This document shows positions 8,270 through 17,074 of a DNA stretch of 53,057 nt, piece after piece. This DNA comes from Pseudomonadota bacterium (GTDB taxonomy: Bacteria; Pseudomonadota; Gammaproteobacteria; Xanthomonadales; Xanthomonadaceae): positions 1 through 53,057 of the forward strand of contig JAEWOJ010000194.1 of NCBI GenBank assembly GCA_023399815.1, written 5' to 3'. Position numbers and translations under genes: made by a program. The notes below the pieces were generated by a model. That model saw only the letters and a list, made by a program, of their open reading frames with translations, did not search any database and was not told the origin of the DNA. How positions within the stretch are numbered: the first letter of the stretch is position 1; every line of letters starts with the position of its first letter.

Positions 8270-8902
8270 TCAGGACTCCTTTACTGGGATCAGGTTCAGA
8301 ATTGCGCGCCCTGCACCAGCAGACGCGCCAGATCCGGGGGTGATATGCAGGTAGATCGACTCGCCCGCCGAGACGAAGGCGTCGGGGATCGACTCATAGC
8401 CGGCAGCAATGGCCGGATCGACTTCCGATGCCGGCAGGTACAGGTCAGGCAGTGCGGAACTACCAACGGATAGCGCCGCTCCCGCGCCGTTGAACGCGGT
8501 GCCCACCGCAAGCCGGACGCCCGTCAGCACCACGTCCTCGTCCGGCACGTACAGCACAGACGGCGTCGCATCGCCGTAGGAAAAGTCGATGACCGCGCGC
8601 CCTGAGCGGCGCAGCTCCCACGACCCATCCGCATTGCGGTATGCGCCACCCTCACCATCCAGCGCAGCCAGTTGGCGCAGGTTCTCCGGCACCTCACGGA
8701 TCAGCCTCCAGACCGTTGGCGAGGCGTTGCCTGTGCTGCCACTCGTAGGGCTGCCGACGCCGTTGCGGACCTGCGACTCCTGCACCAGCGAGCCGTCCGG
8801 CCAGCGCAGATCGCGCCCGACCGTTGCGCCCTTGGTCGCATCGCCACCAACCCGGACAACGCGCCCGAGTTGGTCTTTCAGCTTGATCTTCGTGCCGGCC
8901 AT
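8270..8902 (-). CDS. Putative tail fibre/receptor-binding protein
   Basis: 210 aa from ATG 8902 (GTG at 8905 is also possible; the sequence reads GTGATGG). An N-terminal half with WPDGSLVQES and VWRLIREVPENLRQL is followed by a beta-rich domain related to the neighbour at 7564-8268. No enzyme motif. Start overlaps the spanin stop by one base. Likely virion surface or tail protein. Confidence 0.55.
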   Translation of the reverse strand: MAGTKIKLKDQLGRVVRVGGDATKGATVGRDLRWPDGSLVQESQVRNGVGSPTSGSTGNASPTVWRLIREVPENLRQLAALDGEGGAYRNADGSWELRRSGRAVIDFSYGDATPSVLYVPDEDVVLTGVRLAVGTAFNGAGAALSVGSSALPDLYLPASEVDPAIAAGYESIPDAFVSAGESIYLHITPGSGASAGAGRAILNLIPVKES

Positions 8903-9366
8903 CACTGCCCCGCGTAGGTTCGGACTACCGCTTGGCAGGCTGCGAGCTGGGAATCGGCTTCGGCTCCGGCTCGAACAACAGCGCCCGCAAACTCTGCTCT
9001 GCGCTGGGCGGCCGCATCACGTTCGACGGTGGCGGCGACGGCCGAGGACATAGCTCGAGTCTCGCAACCCGCCCACTCCCAGCGCAGCCGGACACGATCA
9101 GCGCGCAGGTCAGCCACAACAGCATCAGCGACGGCCGGGGCCGCGGCACGGTCTTGCTCATGGGTTTCTCCGATCTCGGCCAGTTTCCCGGCCTGGGTAT
9201 GTTCGACCTCGCGGGCGGACTGGACCGCCCGAGTCTCGGCCTGCGCCTGCTTGGTGACCTGCCTGCTCTGGGCCAGGTCGGCTGAGCGGTCGCGCCACTC
9301 CCGGCCCAGCAGACAGCCGGCCAGGAACAACAGGAGACCGGCAAGGATGCGCGCGCGGGTGGTCAC
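8902..9366 (-). CDS. Rz-like inner-membrane spanin
   Basis: 154 aa. One N-terminal membrane anchor (ILAGLLLFLAGCLLG, about residues 7-21) then a long Ala/Glu/Arg helical periplasmic region, the layout of i-spanins. It would join with Rz1 to fuse inner and outer membranes at lysis. Contains the Rz1-like gene in another frame. Start overlaps the holin-like gene (ATGA). Confidence 0.78.
   Translation of the reverse strand: MTTRARILAGLLLFLAGCLLGREWRDRSADLAQSRQVTKQAQAETRAVQSAREVEHTQAGKLAEIGETHEQDRAAAPAVADAVVADLRADRVRLRWEWAGCETRAMSSAVAATVERDAAAQRRAEFAGAVVRAGAEADSQLAACQAVVRTYAGQ
8925..9161 (-). CDS. Rz1-like outer-membrane spanin lipoprotein, nested in Rz
   Basis: 78 aa, wholly inside the Rz-like gene in another frame. 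Signal peptide with lipobox VSGC (Cys26), followed by a short Pro-rich chain (CPRPSPPPSNVMRPPS) as in lambda-type Rz1. Ends 23 nt before the end of Rz. The lipobox, proline content and nesting together make it convincing although most annotation pipelines skip it. Confidence 0.82.
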   Translation of the reverse strand: MSKTVPRPRPSLMLLWLTCALIVSGCAGSGRVARLELCPRPSPPPSNVMRPPSAEQSLRALLFEPEPKPIPSSQPAKR

Positions 9367-9656
9367 TGCGGCACCTCGATGTTGTGCTTCTTCAGTTCGA
9401 ACTCGAGACGCATGATCCGCATGGTCAGCTCGTAGACCTTCGCCTCCGCGTCCCGACGGGCCTTGCGCTCCTCGTCAAGGCCGTTCTCCAGCGTCACAAG
9501 CCGCGCCTCTTGGGACGCGATGCGCTCGCCAAGCTGGCCGACCAGAGCGTCGCTGGCTTTTCCTTCAGGCGACAGGAAGCGGTCCCAGGCCACCTTGCCC
9601 AGCAGGAGCAACAGTCCCAACCCGCTTCCAACGCCCCAGACGGTTGCATCCTCCAT
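9363..9656 (-). CDS. Holin-like membrane protein
   Basis: 97 aa (GTG at 9659 also possible). One N-terminal hydrophobic segment (VWGVGSGLGLLLLLGKVAW) followed by a charged coiled-coil helix to the end. Lies between the endolysin-like gene and Rz, where a holin is expected. A single-span class III-type holin is plausible; a membrane-tethered structural protein is the alternative. Confidence 0.6.
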   Translation of the reverse strand: MEDATVWGVGSGLGLLLLLGKVAWDRFLSPEGKASDALVGQLGERIASQEARLVTLENGLDEERKARRDAEAKVYELTMRIMRLEFELKKHNIEVPQ

Positions 9657-10096
9657 CACGTCAGCGCCTCTCGGACGCCGGCAGCGATCACCGGCTCAGA
9701 CCAGAACAGGCCACCGTTCTCGTGGCGGGCAATGGCCGTCACCAGCCGCTGCAGCGTCACTTGCCGTTCCAAACCGATGATCTCAGTCGCGCCGACGCCA
9801 ACCTCGCTGGCCACCTGCCGGACATAGGCGCCCGTGTCGTTCTCGACCGGCGGCGCCCAGCGGTTGATGATCTCCTTGACCGTGCGCAGCCGATGCTTGC
9901 GCTGGTATGTCAGCAGGGTCTTGGCCAGCGCCCGGAACCCGGCCTGCGGCGTCAGGAACACACAGAAGCGCGGCTCCCGCCTCATCGCTTCCGGGCTGCG
10001 GTCCTCACCCTGCCACGCAACCGCCGTGCGGTCGATGTTCCCGGGGTTGTTGTTCCGCACACCCCGGGGAGTTTTCTTGTTCGCTTGCTGGCCCAT
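9656..10096 (-). CDS. Putative endolysin / virion lysozyme-like protein
   Basis: 146 aa. The pattern RGVRNNNPGNI, then FCVFLTPQAGFRALAKTLLTYQRKH, then IINRWAPPVENDTGAYV is that of phage proteins annotated as structural protein P5 or muramidase-like, which degrade peptidoglycan. It begins the lysis cassette (lysin, holin-like, Rz/Rz1). No signal peptide. A copy of the late-block motif lies 42-55 nt upstream of the start. Confidence 0.72.
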   Translation of the reverse strand: MGQQANKKTPRGVRNNNPGNIDRTAVAWQGEDRSPEAMRREPRFCVFLTPQAGFRALAKTLLTYQRKHRLRTVKEIINRWAPPVENDTGAYVRQVASEVGVGATEIIGLERQVTLQRLVTAIARHENGGLFWSEPVIAAGVREALT

Positions 10097-10137
10097 GCCC
10101 TGCCCCGTTCCGTTTCGGACATGCTGGCGGAAGTTGG

Positions 10138-10151
10138 CAGGGCTTCAACGG
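10138..10151 (-). promoter_or_regulatory. Late-block motif copy a
   Basis: Minus strand CCGTTGAAGCCCTG, one of five copies of CCGTTGANGCC(T/C)TG, all on the minus strand of the late block. Here it precedes the lysis cassette. Function unknown; see findings. Confidence 0.5.
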
Positions 10152-10196
10152 AGAGCGCAGCGGCTAGAATCAGGGCTCAACCCAAAGGAGCCGGTT

Positions 10197-10436
10197 ATGC
10201 CACAAGCAGAGACTTACCTTTTCATCGGCTGCCAAGCTGATCACGGCATTCCGGACGGATGCCATTTTGCAGCAATCACTCATGATGGTTCGGTAATCGT
10301 CTATGTGTTTGCGAATCCGCCGAAAGCTGATCTGAAGAGAGTGCATCGGGATGACTTTGAGAGTCTCCAGAATAAGGGAAAGATACTGAGAACTCAGCCA
10401 ATTCTCGAAACCCTTTTGCGGGATCCTGCAGGCTAA
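10197..10436 (+). CDS. Hypothetical small protein
   Basis: 79 aa with near-perfect SD AAAGGAG 6 nt before ATG 10197. No family recognised; YLFIGCQADHGIPDGCHFAAITHDGSVIVYVF suggests a compact beta fold. Oriented against the late genes and of lower GC, with its own likely promoter upstream (TAGAAT at 10165-10170) and a terminator after it. These are traits of a moron expressed in the lysogen. Confidence 0.7.
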   Translation: MPQAETYLFIGCQADHGIPDGCHFAAITHDGSVIVYVFANPPKADLKRVHRDDFESLQNKGKILRTQPILETLLRDPAG

Positions 10437-10464
10437 TTTGGAGATCGGAGCAAGAAACGAAGAA

Positions 10465-10480
10465 CCCCGCCTAGGCGGGG
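10465..10480. terminator. Bidirectional terminator-like palindrome
   Basis: CCCCGCCTAGGCGGGG is a perfect 16-bp palindrome between the converging genes ending at 10436 and 10490. The minus-strand side is followed by TTCTTCGTTTC. Probably stops both transcripts. Confidence 0.7.
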
Positions 10481-10489
10481 CTGTATGAA

Positions 10490-11503
10490 TTACAGATCGA
10501 GCTTCCCAGTCTCTCCATATTTGGGGTGGATGCGGTCCAGCTTGTCGATGAAGTCATCGTAGTTGGTGCTCAACTTCATCATCGTCACCACAGAGGAAAG
10601 ATGCTCGCGCAATTTTGGGTGGCCGACAGTGGGAGTCAGTCTTTGGTGAAGCTTGCCCTTCTTTTCGTCACTGGCCGCTTGTTGCTTTAGCTCTTTTCGG
10701 AGGCCGGGGGCCAAACGGTCGTAAACGATATTGTTGGTCAGTGTCCCGAAATACTGTGGCTTGTAGTTCTTCCTCTCAGGGGGATATGGAATTCCCCGCA
10801 GGCGGAACAGGTGTTCGTAGTAGTCGGCCTGGAACGTATTGATCCAAGGCTGCAGTTCCTTCGCAACGAACGCTTCCAAGATTTTTGCCAGCGCATCTTT
10901 CTCTCGATCACGCTGATAGCCGGTCGCTTCGTCGACAAGTGCGATGATGCCGACCTCGGCCAAGCCACGCATGAGGATGTCCGCGGCCTTGATCATGTTT
11001 TCCTGAGAGGGGAGCACCTTCTTGGCATCGCGCGCCGCCAAGTAGACGTTGCATACCTTAGGCAGGAGTTCGGCCCTGTATCCGTACGCCTTCGCCCCTG
11101 ATGGCGTGCGGAAAACAACAGGGGTCGTCGACTCCATCAACTCCTTTGAAATGAAAGGCTTAAGGTTGTTTGCGGCCAAAAAGCTAGGGAGTTTGTCGAC
11201 CCCGCCATCGACGGATGCGCCTTGCCCGCCTTTAGCCTTCCTTGCACGACCAAGAGCCGAAAGAAAGCCCTCCTGGGTGATCAGTCGCGATCCGTCTTCA
11301 AGTACATAGCACGTCAACTCCGCCCCGCCCAGCTTGAGTGGGGTATCCGGAGAACCATGGGTGGCGCGCGGGAGTGACGCCAATTCTTTCTTCGCTGCAG
11401 CCGCCAGTAGAGCAATCTCCTTCCGGCGCTCAGGCGTCAGCGAATCTGCTCGCGCCTTGCCGCCCTTGGCCTTGCCCTGTAGTTCCTCGCCATCTTCAGT
11501 CAT
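10490..11503 (-). CDS. P63C domain-containing protein
   Basis: 337 aa. The C-terminal half carries the phage P63C pattern: LVDEATGYQ, DALAKILEAFVAKEL, W..TF...YYEHLFRL, then TLTNNIVYDRLAPG and LHQRLTPTVGHPKLREHL. The N-terminus (GKAKGGKARADSLTPERRKEIA) is common to this family. Function is unknown, though such genes are frequent prophage cargo. ATG 11503 has AGGAAA upstream; the open frame before it is not needed. Own promoter and terminator, lower GC than the flanks. Confidence 0.85.
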   Translation of the reverse strand: MTEDGEELQGKAKGGKARADSLTPERRKEIALLAAAAKKELASLPRATHGSPDTPLKLGGAELTCYVLEDGSRLITQEGFLSALGRARKAKGGQGASVDGGVDKLPSFLAANNLKPFISKELMESTTPVVFRTPSGAKAYGYRAELLPKVCNVYLAARDAKKVLPSQENMIKAADILMRGLAEVGIIALVDEATGYQRDREKDALAKILEAFVAKELQPWINTFQADYYEHLFRLRGIPYPPERKNYKPQYFGTLTNNIVYDRLAPGLRKELKQQAASDEKKGKLHQRLTPTVGHPKLREHLSSVVTMMKLSTNYDDFIDKLDRIHPKYGETGKLDL

Positions 11504-11534
11504 GCAAATTTCCTTGCGCCGGGTTGATCTGCAA

Positions 11535-11563
11535 GTTGTAACCTGCATTTTCGCAGTATGCAA
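11535..11563 (-). promoter_or_regulatory. Promoter for P63C gene
   Basis: Minus strand TTGCAT (11563-11558), 17-bp spacer, TACAAC (11540-11535), 31 nt before the ATG. The spacer contains the dyad CTGC-N6-GCAG and the region has repeated TGCAAG, so an operator is possible. Confidence 0.55.
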
Positions 11564-11652
11564 GTATCCCCCTCAGGGAGCCCGCGCAACCGTCATCAAC
11601 TACCGTCGGCCTCGACCGAGGTGGTAGCTTTGCCGGGTCTAGGGATAGGGGG

Positions 11653-12141
11653 ATGGGCGTGAGGATCAATGTGTTTGCCGGGGTTGGCCTTCTCTTGCTT
11701 CTCGCACCTGCTGCTCATTGCCAGGAGGATTCCCCACTTGCTGGATTTGACACCAAGGAAGCCGAAAAGCTGGCCATGGGGATGGCAAAGTGCGCAGGGC
11801 TATGGGATTGGCTCGCATCTGGACTCGAAGCTGAGGGAAAGCCTGCTAGTGCCCAGCAGATGCACAACATTGGCAACGGCGCAGAGACAGCAGCCATGTG
11901 GATCCTCGCCAATCATCACCTCATTACATCCGGGAAACGGACAACATACGGAAGCTGGTCTCCTCTCACTGCACCGAAGAGGGAGGCAGCTGTGACTTGG
12001 CTGAACTCAATGGCAGAGATCGGCGATCTTGAGCGCATCAATGAGGAATCAGCGACCTGCCAAAGCCTACTTGAAGCGCAGGAAAGCGTGATCCAAATGA
12101 TGCGCCGAGATCAGGTCGATGCTGCACAGGAACAGGGGTAG
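11653..12141 (+). CDS. Secreted hypothetical protein
   Basis: 162 aa with a cleavable signal peptide (VFAGVGLLLLLAPAAHCQ) and a helical mature part with three Cys after the signal. No family recognised. First of three plus-strand genes (secreted protein, lipoprotein, membrane protein) that look like an envelope-directed cargo operon inside the late block, perhaps affecting superinfection or the host surface. Confidence 0.7.
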   Translation: MGVRINVFAGVGLLLLLAPAAHCQEDSPLAGFDTKEAEKLAMGMAKCAGLWDWLASGLEAEGKPASAQQMHNIGNGAETAAMWILANHHLITSGKRTTYGSWSPLTAPKREAAVTWLNSMAEIGDLERINEESATCQSLLEAQESVIQMMRRDQVDAAQEQG

Positions 12142-12144
12142 CTC

Positions 12145-12417
12145 GTGTCGGTGATTGCCGCACTCACCATGTGGGACAAGGCACTGATCATCGGTGCCAT
12201 CGTAGTCGCGCTTGCCGGATGCAAGAGAGAGGCGAAGCTTGAGGGCATATCGCTCTACAAAAATGGTACCGACAAGGTGGTGCTGTTCCACGGATTTGTG
12301 GACAACTTCTCCGAATGCATGCGCCTCGCCGAGATCTACAACAGCGAGGCCCAGAAAGAGGCCGCCGCCTATGCGGCCATAGGAAAGGAACCGACACGGT
12401 GGACATGCGCGAAATAG
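12145..12417 (+). CDS. Small lipoprotein
   Basis: 90 aa from GTG 12145 (AGGGG 7 nt upstream); ATG 12169 is an alternative that gives a tighter signal peptide. The hydrophobic stretch ALIIGAIVVALAGC ends in a lipobox, so the product should be lipidated. Mature part about 65 aa, unrecognised. 3 nt after the secreted-protein gene. Confidence 0.7.
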   Translation: MSVIAALTMWDKALIIGAIVVALAGCKREAKLEGISLYKNGTDKVVLFHGFVDNFSECMRLAEIYNSEAQKEAAAYAAIGKEPTRWTCAK

Positions 12418-12677
12418 ATGATGCCGAGATCATTCCCACTACCATCGGCCAGTACGTCCGAGCTAAGTTCGGCCACTGGGCGAAGCGCTGGATCGGGATT
12501 ATCAGTATCGGCGTCCCTGCTATGGCGGCTGTGCGTATGCGTACCTACGGAAACGCGGCGGATTGGATTCTCCCCGCCATTGGGGCGTGGGCCCTGTGCT
12601 GTGTGGCCGCTCTGCTGGTCATCTTGCTTACGCTGTCGATAGGCGGGTGGTGGCACACCCGCCGCCACCGTCACTGA
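12405..12677 (+). CDS. Small two-helix membrane protein
   Basis: 90 aa, start inside the lipoprotein gene (13-nt overlap). Two membrane segments are visible (IGIISIGVPAMAAV and AIGAWALCCVAALLVILLTL) and a His/Arg-rich C-terminus. No family recognised. Converges with, and overlaps by 7 nt, the large internal virion gene. Confidence 0.65.
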   Translation: MREIDDAEIIPTTIGQYVRAKFGHWAKRWIGIISIGVPAMAAVRMRTYGNAADWILPAIGAWALCCVAALLVILLTLSIGGWWHTRRHRH

Positions 12678-15154
12678 CCGGCGTTCCGAGCGCGGAGCGC
12701 CTGTAGCTCCTCCTCAGTAGGCGCTGCCCCCGGGGTTCCTCCGGAGACATCGATCTCCAGAGGCTCTTTCTCTCCGGTGGTGACGGCTGCAACGCTCGCA
12801 AGGTACGCCGCGAGATCGTTGGCCCGCTTCGCGCCCGGAGGAAGCCTCGACAGTTCAATCAGCGCCTTACGGCCATCCGAATTGAGCATCATCCGGGCAA
12901 CGTTGTTGAGGCCGATCATCGGCGAAGCCGCGCCAGCAAGAGCGCGTACACTCGCCCCCTTTATTGCGTCCACGAACCCGCGACTGGCCTGCATCACCTC
13001 GTTGTATGGCCCGGTGCCGCTGAAATTAGCACCGAATTTGTCGCCAAGCCTGCGCGCTGCCTGCATGGCATCCATCACTTCCGACATTTCGCTCGGGTTG
13101 AAGATGGCCCGCAGTTGCTCGACCTTGTCGGGCTTGTCGCCGCCCAAGGCGCGCAGGAATCCACTCGCATTGAACGGCACGTGATTGGCCCCGGAAGAAG
13201 TCGGCGCCGTCTCCGCTGCCGCCAATGCATCATCCACCAGCAGGCGCTTGTACTGCTGCCAGACAGCGGGCTCCTGGCGCTCCATGAAGTGGCGGACCTG
13301 TTCCAGTTCGGACGGCTTCATGGCGTTCATGCGGCCGACTACCGTCTCGGGCGGCAGCGAGTATGACGTGAATCCACCCACATCGACCTTGTCGCCGAGA
13401 AGGCGGCGCATCGGGCTCTGCTGGATCATGCGCAGCAGGTCGGAGTGGTTTCGATACTCGTCATTGGCCTGCTTGAGCAGTTCGCTCGGACGAGTGGCCG
13501 TAACGCCAGCAGGAACAACGCTGTTCTGGCCAAACCCGGCCGCTTCATCCAGCCTTGCGCCTGCCGCCTCAATATCGTCCGAGATGGCGGCGTACAGCCT
13601 CTTGGCGAAGGTCTGGTTAACGGTCCTGTCCACATTGTTGAGCAGATTGGCCTGTCCGCGTGCAGCCTTGCCGTAGGAGCTGCGCGACCTCCTTGCCGAC
13701 TCAAGGGTAAAACCTTCCTTGTTGGTGAGTTCGTCCAGCATCCGCTGCGCCTGCATGCGGACCCGGCGCGGGTCCGCGCCGAGAACGTCGGTGTTCTCAT
13801 CGATCATGTCCTTCAGCACCCGGCGCGTGGCGGAGTAATCGACTACCTTGGCATCGCCCACCATCCGACGGATCGCGCCGAACTGCTGTGCCGCCATTTG
13901 GTCACGACGCTCGACCACGGACTCGATGGCCTTGTCCACGGTCTGCTGGATACGATTGCCGGCAGCCGATGCGGAGACTCCATCAGGCGTGATGCGGTCC
14001 ATCAGGCGATTCACGTTGGCAATAGCCTGCTCGGCAATCCGCTTGTCCGCCTCAAATGCAGTATCGGCCGAGAACACCGACTGCCGGGCCATGTTCTCCA
14101 TCGCCGTCTGCGCCTTCCCGCCGGACACTTGGCCCGGCGTGAAGTCGATCCCAGTACGAGCCGCCAGTGCTTCGCTGTCCTTGGCATATTGGGACCGGTT
14201 CGCGCGCTCGCCAAAATAGTTCATCGTCCTGGCGAGGAAGTTGGACGGGAGAACCTCTTCAGCGACGCGCATCGCCCCACGGCCGAGTCCGGAGAGACCT
14301 CCGCCGAACGCCGCGCCAAGAGCGCTATTCTTGACACGCTCCTCATCGCTCACCACGGGCTGCAGGCTGCTTTGGAAGGCGCCAGCCAGTGCGCTCTGGC
14401 CGATGGCTCGCGCCGCGCCAACACCCCGCGCGGCCACTCCAACCCCTCCCACTGGGGCGGATCCAGCAAAGGCCCCCACCAACTCGCCAAACTTTCCTGC
14501 GCCGGTGCTGGTCAGATCCTCGTCCCTAGCGCGACGCTCGGCGACATGCTCACGCATGGCCTGCTGAGGGCGAAGAAGCATTTCCTTCGCCTGCGAGGCT
14601 GCCTCGGGGTTGATGTTGGCGAAGATGTCCGCCAACGCTGGGATGGGCCGGCTACCTTGATCGATCAGCGCTTGGACAATGCCTTCGCCCGTATCGACCA
14701 AGCCTTTCCCGATGCCTGCACGGAAGCGTTCCGAGCCGGTCATGCTGTCGGTTGCCCGCGGCGTCCGCTCAGCTGGGGGCGCAGCCGCCGGCGAGGACTG
14801 AGCGGCATACCTCGTCCATGGCCCCTGCTCTGCGCTGGCGTCATACATCTGCTCCTGCTCGCGGTGCAGGCGGTCAGCGTAGGCATTCGCCTCATCAACG
14901 GTGTTGAAGGAGCCGAGATTCTGACCGGTGCGCAGGTACTGATTGATCGCCTCATCGTCGGACATGATCCGTCCGTCGTCGCTGACAGTGGGCAGTAGCA
15001 CCTCCTTCCCGTCGAAATTGGCCGACATGGAGCGGACGGTGGAGATCGAGCCATCAGGGTTCCTCACCCGCGGCCGGCTGGTCAGGTCGATGTTGCCGGC
15101 GCCGAACTGCCCCAGGCTATCCTGCTGTTGGTACTTCTCCCACGGGCCAGCCAT
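12671..15154 (-). CDS. Large internal virion (ejection) protein
   Basis: 827 aa. The N-terminal ~90 residues contain a module common in phage internal virion proteins (RNPDGSISTVRSMSANFDGK, LPTVSDDGRIMSDDEAI, YLRTGQNLG, DEANAYADRLHREQE). The rest is Ala-rich and helical with Gly-rich stretches at 225-300. Such proteins are packaged in the head and extruded to form the DNA-translocation channel. A short GPWxxY motif is repeated at the N-terminus and near residue 110. No lytic domain seen. Confidence 0.75.
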   Translation of the reverse strand: MAGPWEKYQQQDSLGQFGAGNIDLTSRPRVRNPDGSISTVRSMSANFDGKEVLLPTVSDDGRIMSDDEAINQYLRTGQNLGSFNTVDEANAYADRLHREQEQMYDASAEQGPWTRYAAQSSPAAAPPAERTPRATDSMTGSERFRAGIGKGLVDTGEGIVQALIDQGSRPIPALADIFANINPEAASQAKEMLLRPQQAMREHVAERRARDEDLTSTGAGKFGELVGAFAGSAPVGGVGVAARGVGAARAIGQSALAGAFQSSLQPVVSDEERVKNSALGAAFGGGLSGLGRGAMRVAEEVLPSNFLARTMNYFGERANRSQYAKDSEALAARTGIDFTPGQVSGGKAQTAMENMARQSVFSADTAFEADKRIAEQAIANVNRLMDRITPDGVSASAAGNRIQQTVDKAIESVVERRDQMAAQQFGAIRRMVGDAKVVDYSATRRVLKDMIDENTDVLGADPRRVRMQAQRMLDELTNKEGFTLESARRSRSSYGKAARGQANLLNNVDRTVNQTFAKRLYAAISDDIEAAGARLDEAAGFGQNSVVPAGVTATRPSELLKQANDEYRNHSDLLRMIQQSPMRRLLGDKVDVGGFTSYSLPPETVVGRMNAMKPSELEQVRHFMERQEPAVWQQYKRLLVDDALAAAETAPTSSGANHVPFNASGFLRALGGDKPDKVEQLRAIFNPSEMSEVMDAMQAARRLGDKFGANFSGTGPYNEVMQASRGFVDAIKGASVRALAGAASPMIGLNNVARMMLNSDGRKALIELSRLPPGAKRANDLAAYLASVAAVTTGEKEPLEIDVSGGTPGAAPTEEELQALRARNAGQ

Positions 15155-16362
15155 CAGAGCCTCTCCCAGTTGTTCGAATCAGAAGGATTGCCACCGCGGA
15201 AGCGATAGCCGCCCTCAGTGGTCCCGACAGCTGGCGCCCTGCCGGTCGGGCCACCATTGAAAGCCCCGCCCAGCGAAGGCTGTCCAGTCGCGCCGCCCTT
15301 CCAGCCCGTCAGCTCCAGAAAGCTCCTGATCTTCGATGCCTGGACTTCAGGCGGATCGAGATAGTTGGGCATCTGCGCCGTTGCGGTGTCGCGATCCGCG
15401 TTGGTGATCATGCCGGTTGGATTCTCGTAGGCGGCCCAAGCGGCGCCGGCGCCCTGCGAATAGCTGAGGATGTCCGAGTTCGCGGACTCGTTAGCCAGCT
15501 TGCCAACTCGGCTAAGGTAGCCGCCAACCAATGGCACCGGGCTGTTTTCAAGCGCGCGAGCAGTTGCCCCCTGTGTAAACCGACCGCCCTTCGTCGCGAT
15601 CTCTTCGGCAATCTGATCCGCAGTCATCCCGGCAAGCTCAGTCGGAGACTTCCCAGTCAGTGCCGCCGCATATTGGATCAGATTTCGCTGGACCCCCTGT
15701 ACTGCAACGCGCTGCCTGGGGTTTAGATCGGAGCCATCCCCGCTAGAAGTGGACTTTCCGCTCGGATTCCATTGACCAGTGCGCTGCAGCTCAAACTGCT
15801 GTCGGGCAAGATCAAGTCTGCTACGAGTTGCGTCCGCGCTCGCATAGCTATTTGCGGCGCTCGCGCGAGATGCAGCGGCGGATGCATCACTCTGGCGGAT
15901 GTTCGCTTGGCCCTGCGCAGTCGTCGTGACACCGCCGCCCCCCTCGGTCAATGCGTTGTAGAGCAGGTTTTGCCCCTCGACCTTGGCGAGTTGCTGCGGC
16001 CCATTGGCGACGCCCATCAACGCAGCGTTTGCCCCATTCCAGTCACCCGCTGTGGCGCGCGTAGCCGCATCGGAGCGGAAGCCCTGTTCCTGCATTGCGC
16101 CTTGGTAGCCGGATAGCTTGGTCGGATCGACGCCCGCCTCAAACAGCCTTGCAAGATCACGCGGGCCGCCGAGCGATTGGATGGCATCACCCAGGCCACG
16201 ACGAGCGAGCATTTCGTTGCGCTTCTTGGCGGCATCGAGGACAAGGCCCTCCATGCGGGCGGCATCCATCATGGAGCGGCTATACGCGCTATCCCCACGC
16301 CCGAAAGCCGAGGCGAGGTCCATGCCGCCCTGCAGCAGCCGGTTCAGATCAAGGTCGGCCAT
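15154..16362 (-). CDS. Internal virion protein
   Basis: 402 aa, Ala/Ser/Gly-rich, with a helical middle (SDASAAASRASAANSYASADATRSR) and a low-complexity C-terminus. No named family recognised. It overlaps the preceding and is 1 nt from the following ejection-type genes. Size, composition and place match podoviral head-core proteins. Confidence 0.6.
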   Translation of the reverse strand: MADLDLNRLLQGGMDLASAFGRGDSAYSRSMMDAARMEGLVLDAAKKRNEMLARRGLGDAIQSLGGPRDLARLFEAGVDPTKLSGYQGAMQEQGFRSDAATRATAGDWNGANAALMGVANGPQQLAKVEGQNLLYNALTEGGGGVTTTAQGQANIRQSDASAAASRASAANSYASADATRSRLDLARQQFELQRTGQWNPSGKSTSSGDGSDLNPRQRVAVQGVQRNLIQYAAALTGKSPTELAGMTADQIAEEIATKGGRFTQGATARALENSPVPLVGGYLSRVGKLANESANSDILSYSQGAGAAWAAYENPTGMITNADRDTATAQMPNYLDPPEVQASKIRSFLELTGWKGGATGQPSLGGAFNGGPTGRAPAVGTTEGGYRFRGGNPSDSNNWERL

Positions 16363-16363
16363 C

Positions 16364-17074
16364 TCAGTACCCCCACAGGCCGCGACCGGCCAGAATCTTG
16401 TTCATGTTCTGCCCCGACAGCGCTGCATTGGCGGCGCCGAAGTCGGCCCCCGTCTTGGCCTGTGTCTGGATCTGCGCCAGGCTGGGCTGGCCGATGCCGG
16501 ACTGGGCAGCGAAGCCGGCGCCAGCGCCCATCAGCGACGAAGCTAGGTCGATCCAGGGATTGCGCTGGACGCCGCGCAGGCGAAGATTGGCCAGGTAGTC
16601 GTCCGCACGGCTCCGGCGGCCGATCTGGTCCAGATCCATGGCAACGCGGGAGTCAGCGATTCCCTCGCGCTGGCGCTGCTGGGTCGGGGCGTCGATGCGG
16701 GCCATCAGGCCGGCCATCTGGTTGCCGTAGTCGCCAATGCCCAAGGCCGCGTCGTTGGCGTCCTGCTGGAAGGCCCGGCTGACCGCTCCAACCTGCCCCA
16801 GCCCGCGCTGTGCGTTCGCCTGAGCCGCGCGCACCTGGTCGAGGTACTGACTGCCGATGGCCGCGCGCTCGCCCTCTGCCCCCTGCGAGGCGCGCTGCTG
16901 CATGGCGTTGGCGATAGCCTGGTCCGCCTCCTGCTGCCGGACGCCCTGCTGCCTGATCTGGCCGGCGAGGATGTTGTCCTGTCGCTTCGCAGTCTGGCGA
17001 CCGTTGTAGTAGCTCGCGCCAGCACTGCCAGCCGCCAGCAATGCAGGAACGAGAAATTCAGCGCCCATGCCCAT
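16364..17074 (-). CDS. Internal virion protein
   Basis: 236 aa. Starts with a short hydrophobic stretch (FLVPALLAAGSAGASYY) followed by a long Gln/Arg/Ala helix (QIRQQGVRQQEADQAIANAMQQRA). This layout matches the smaller podoviral ejection proteins (T7 gp14-type), which insert in the host envelope. No specific family assigned. Confidence 0.62.
   Translation of the reverse strand: MGMGAEFLVPALLAAGSAGASYYNGRQTAKRQDNILAGQIRQQGVRQQEADQAIANAMQQRASQGAEGERAAIGSQYLDQVRAAQANAQRGLGQVGAVSRAFQQDANDAALGIGDYGNQMAGLMARIDAPTQQRQREGIADSRVAMDLDQIGRRSRADDYLANLRLRGVQRNPWIDLASSLMGAGAGFAAQSGIGQPSLAQIQTQAKTGADFGAANAALSGQNMNKILAGRGLWGY

Noticed and set aside
14895..14910. Further copy of the late-block motif (CCGTTGATGAGGC)
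   Set aside because: Matches only the first eight bases and lies inside a coding region.
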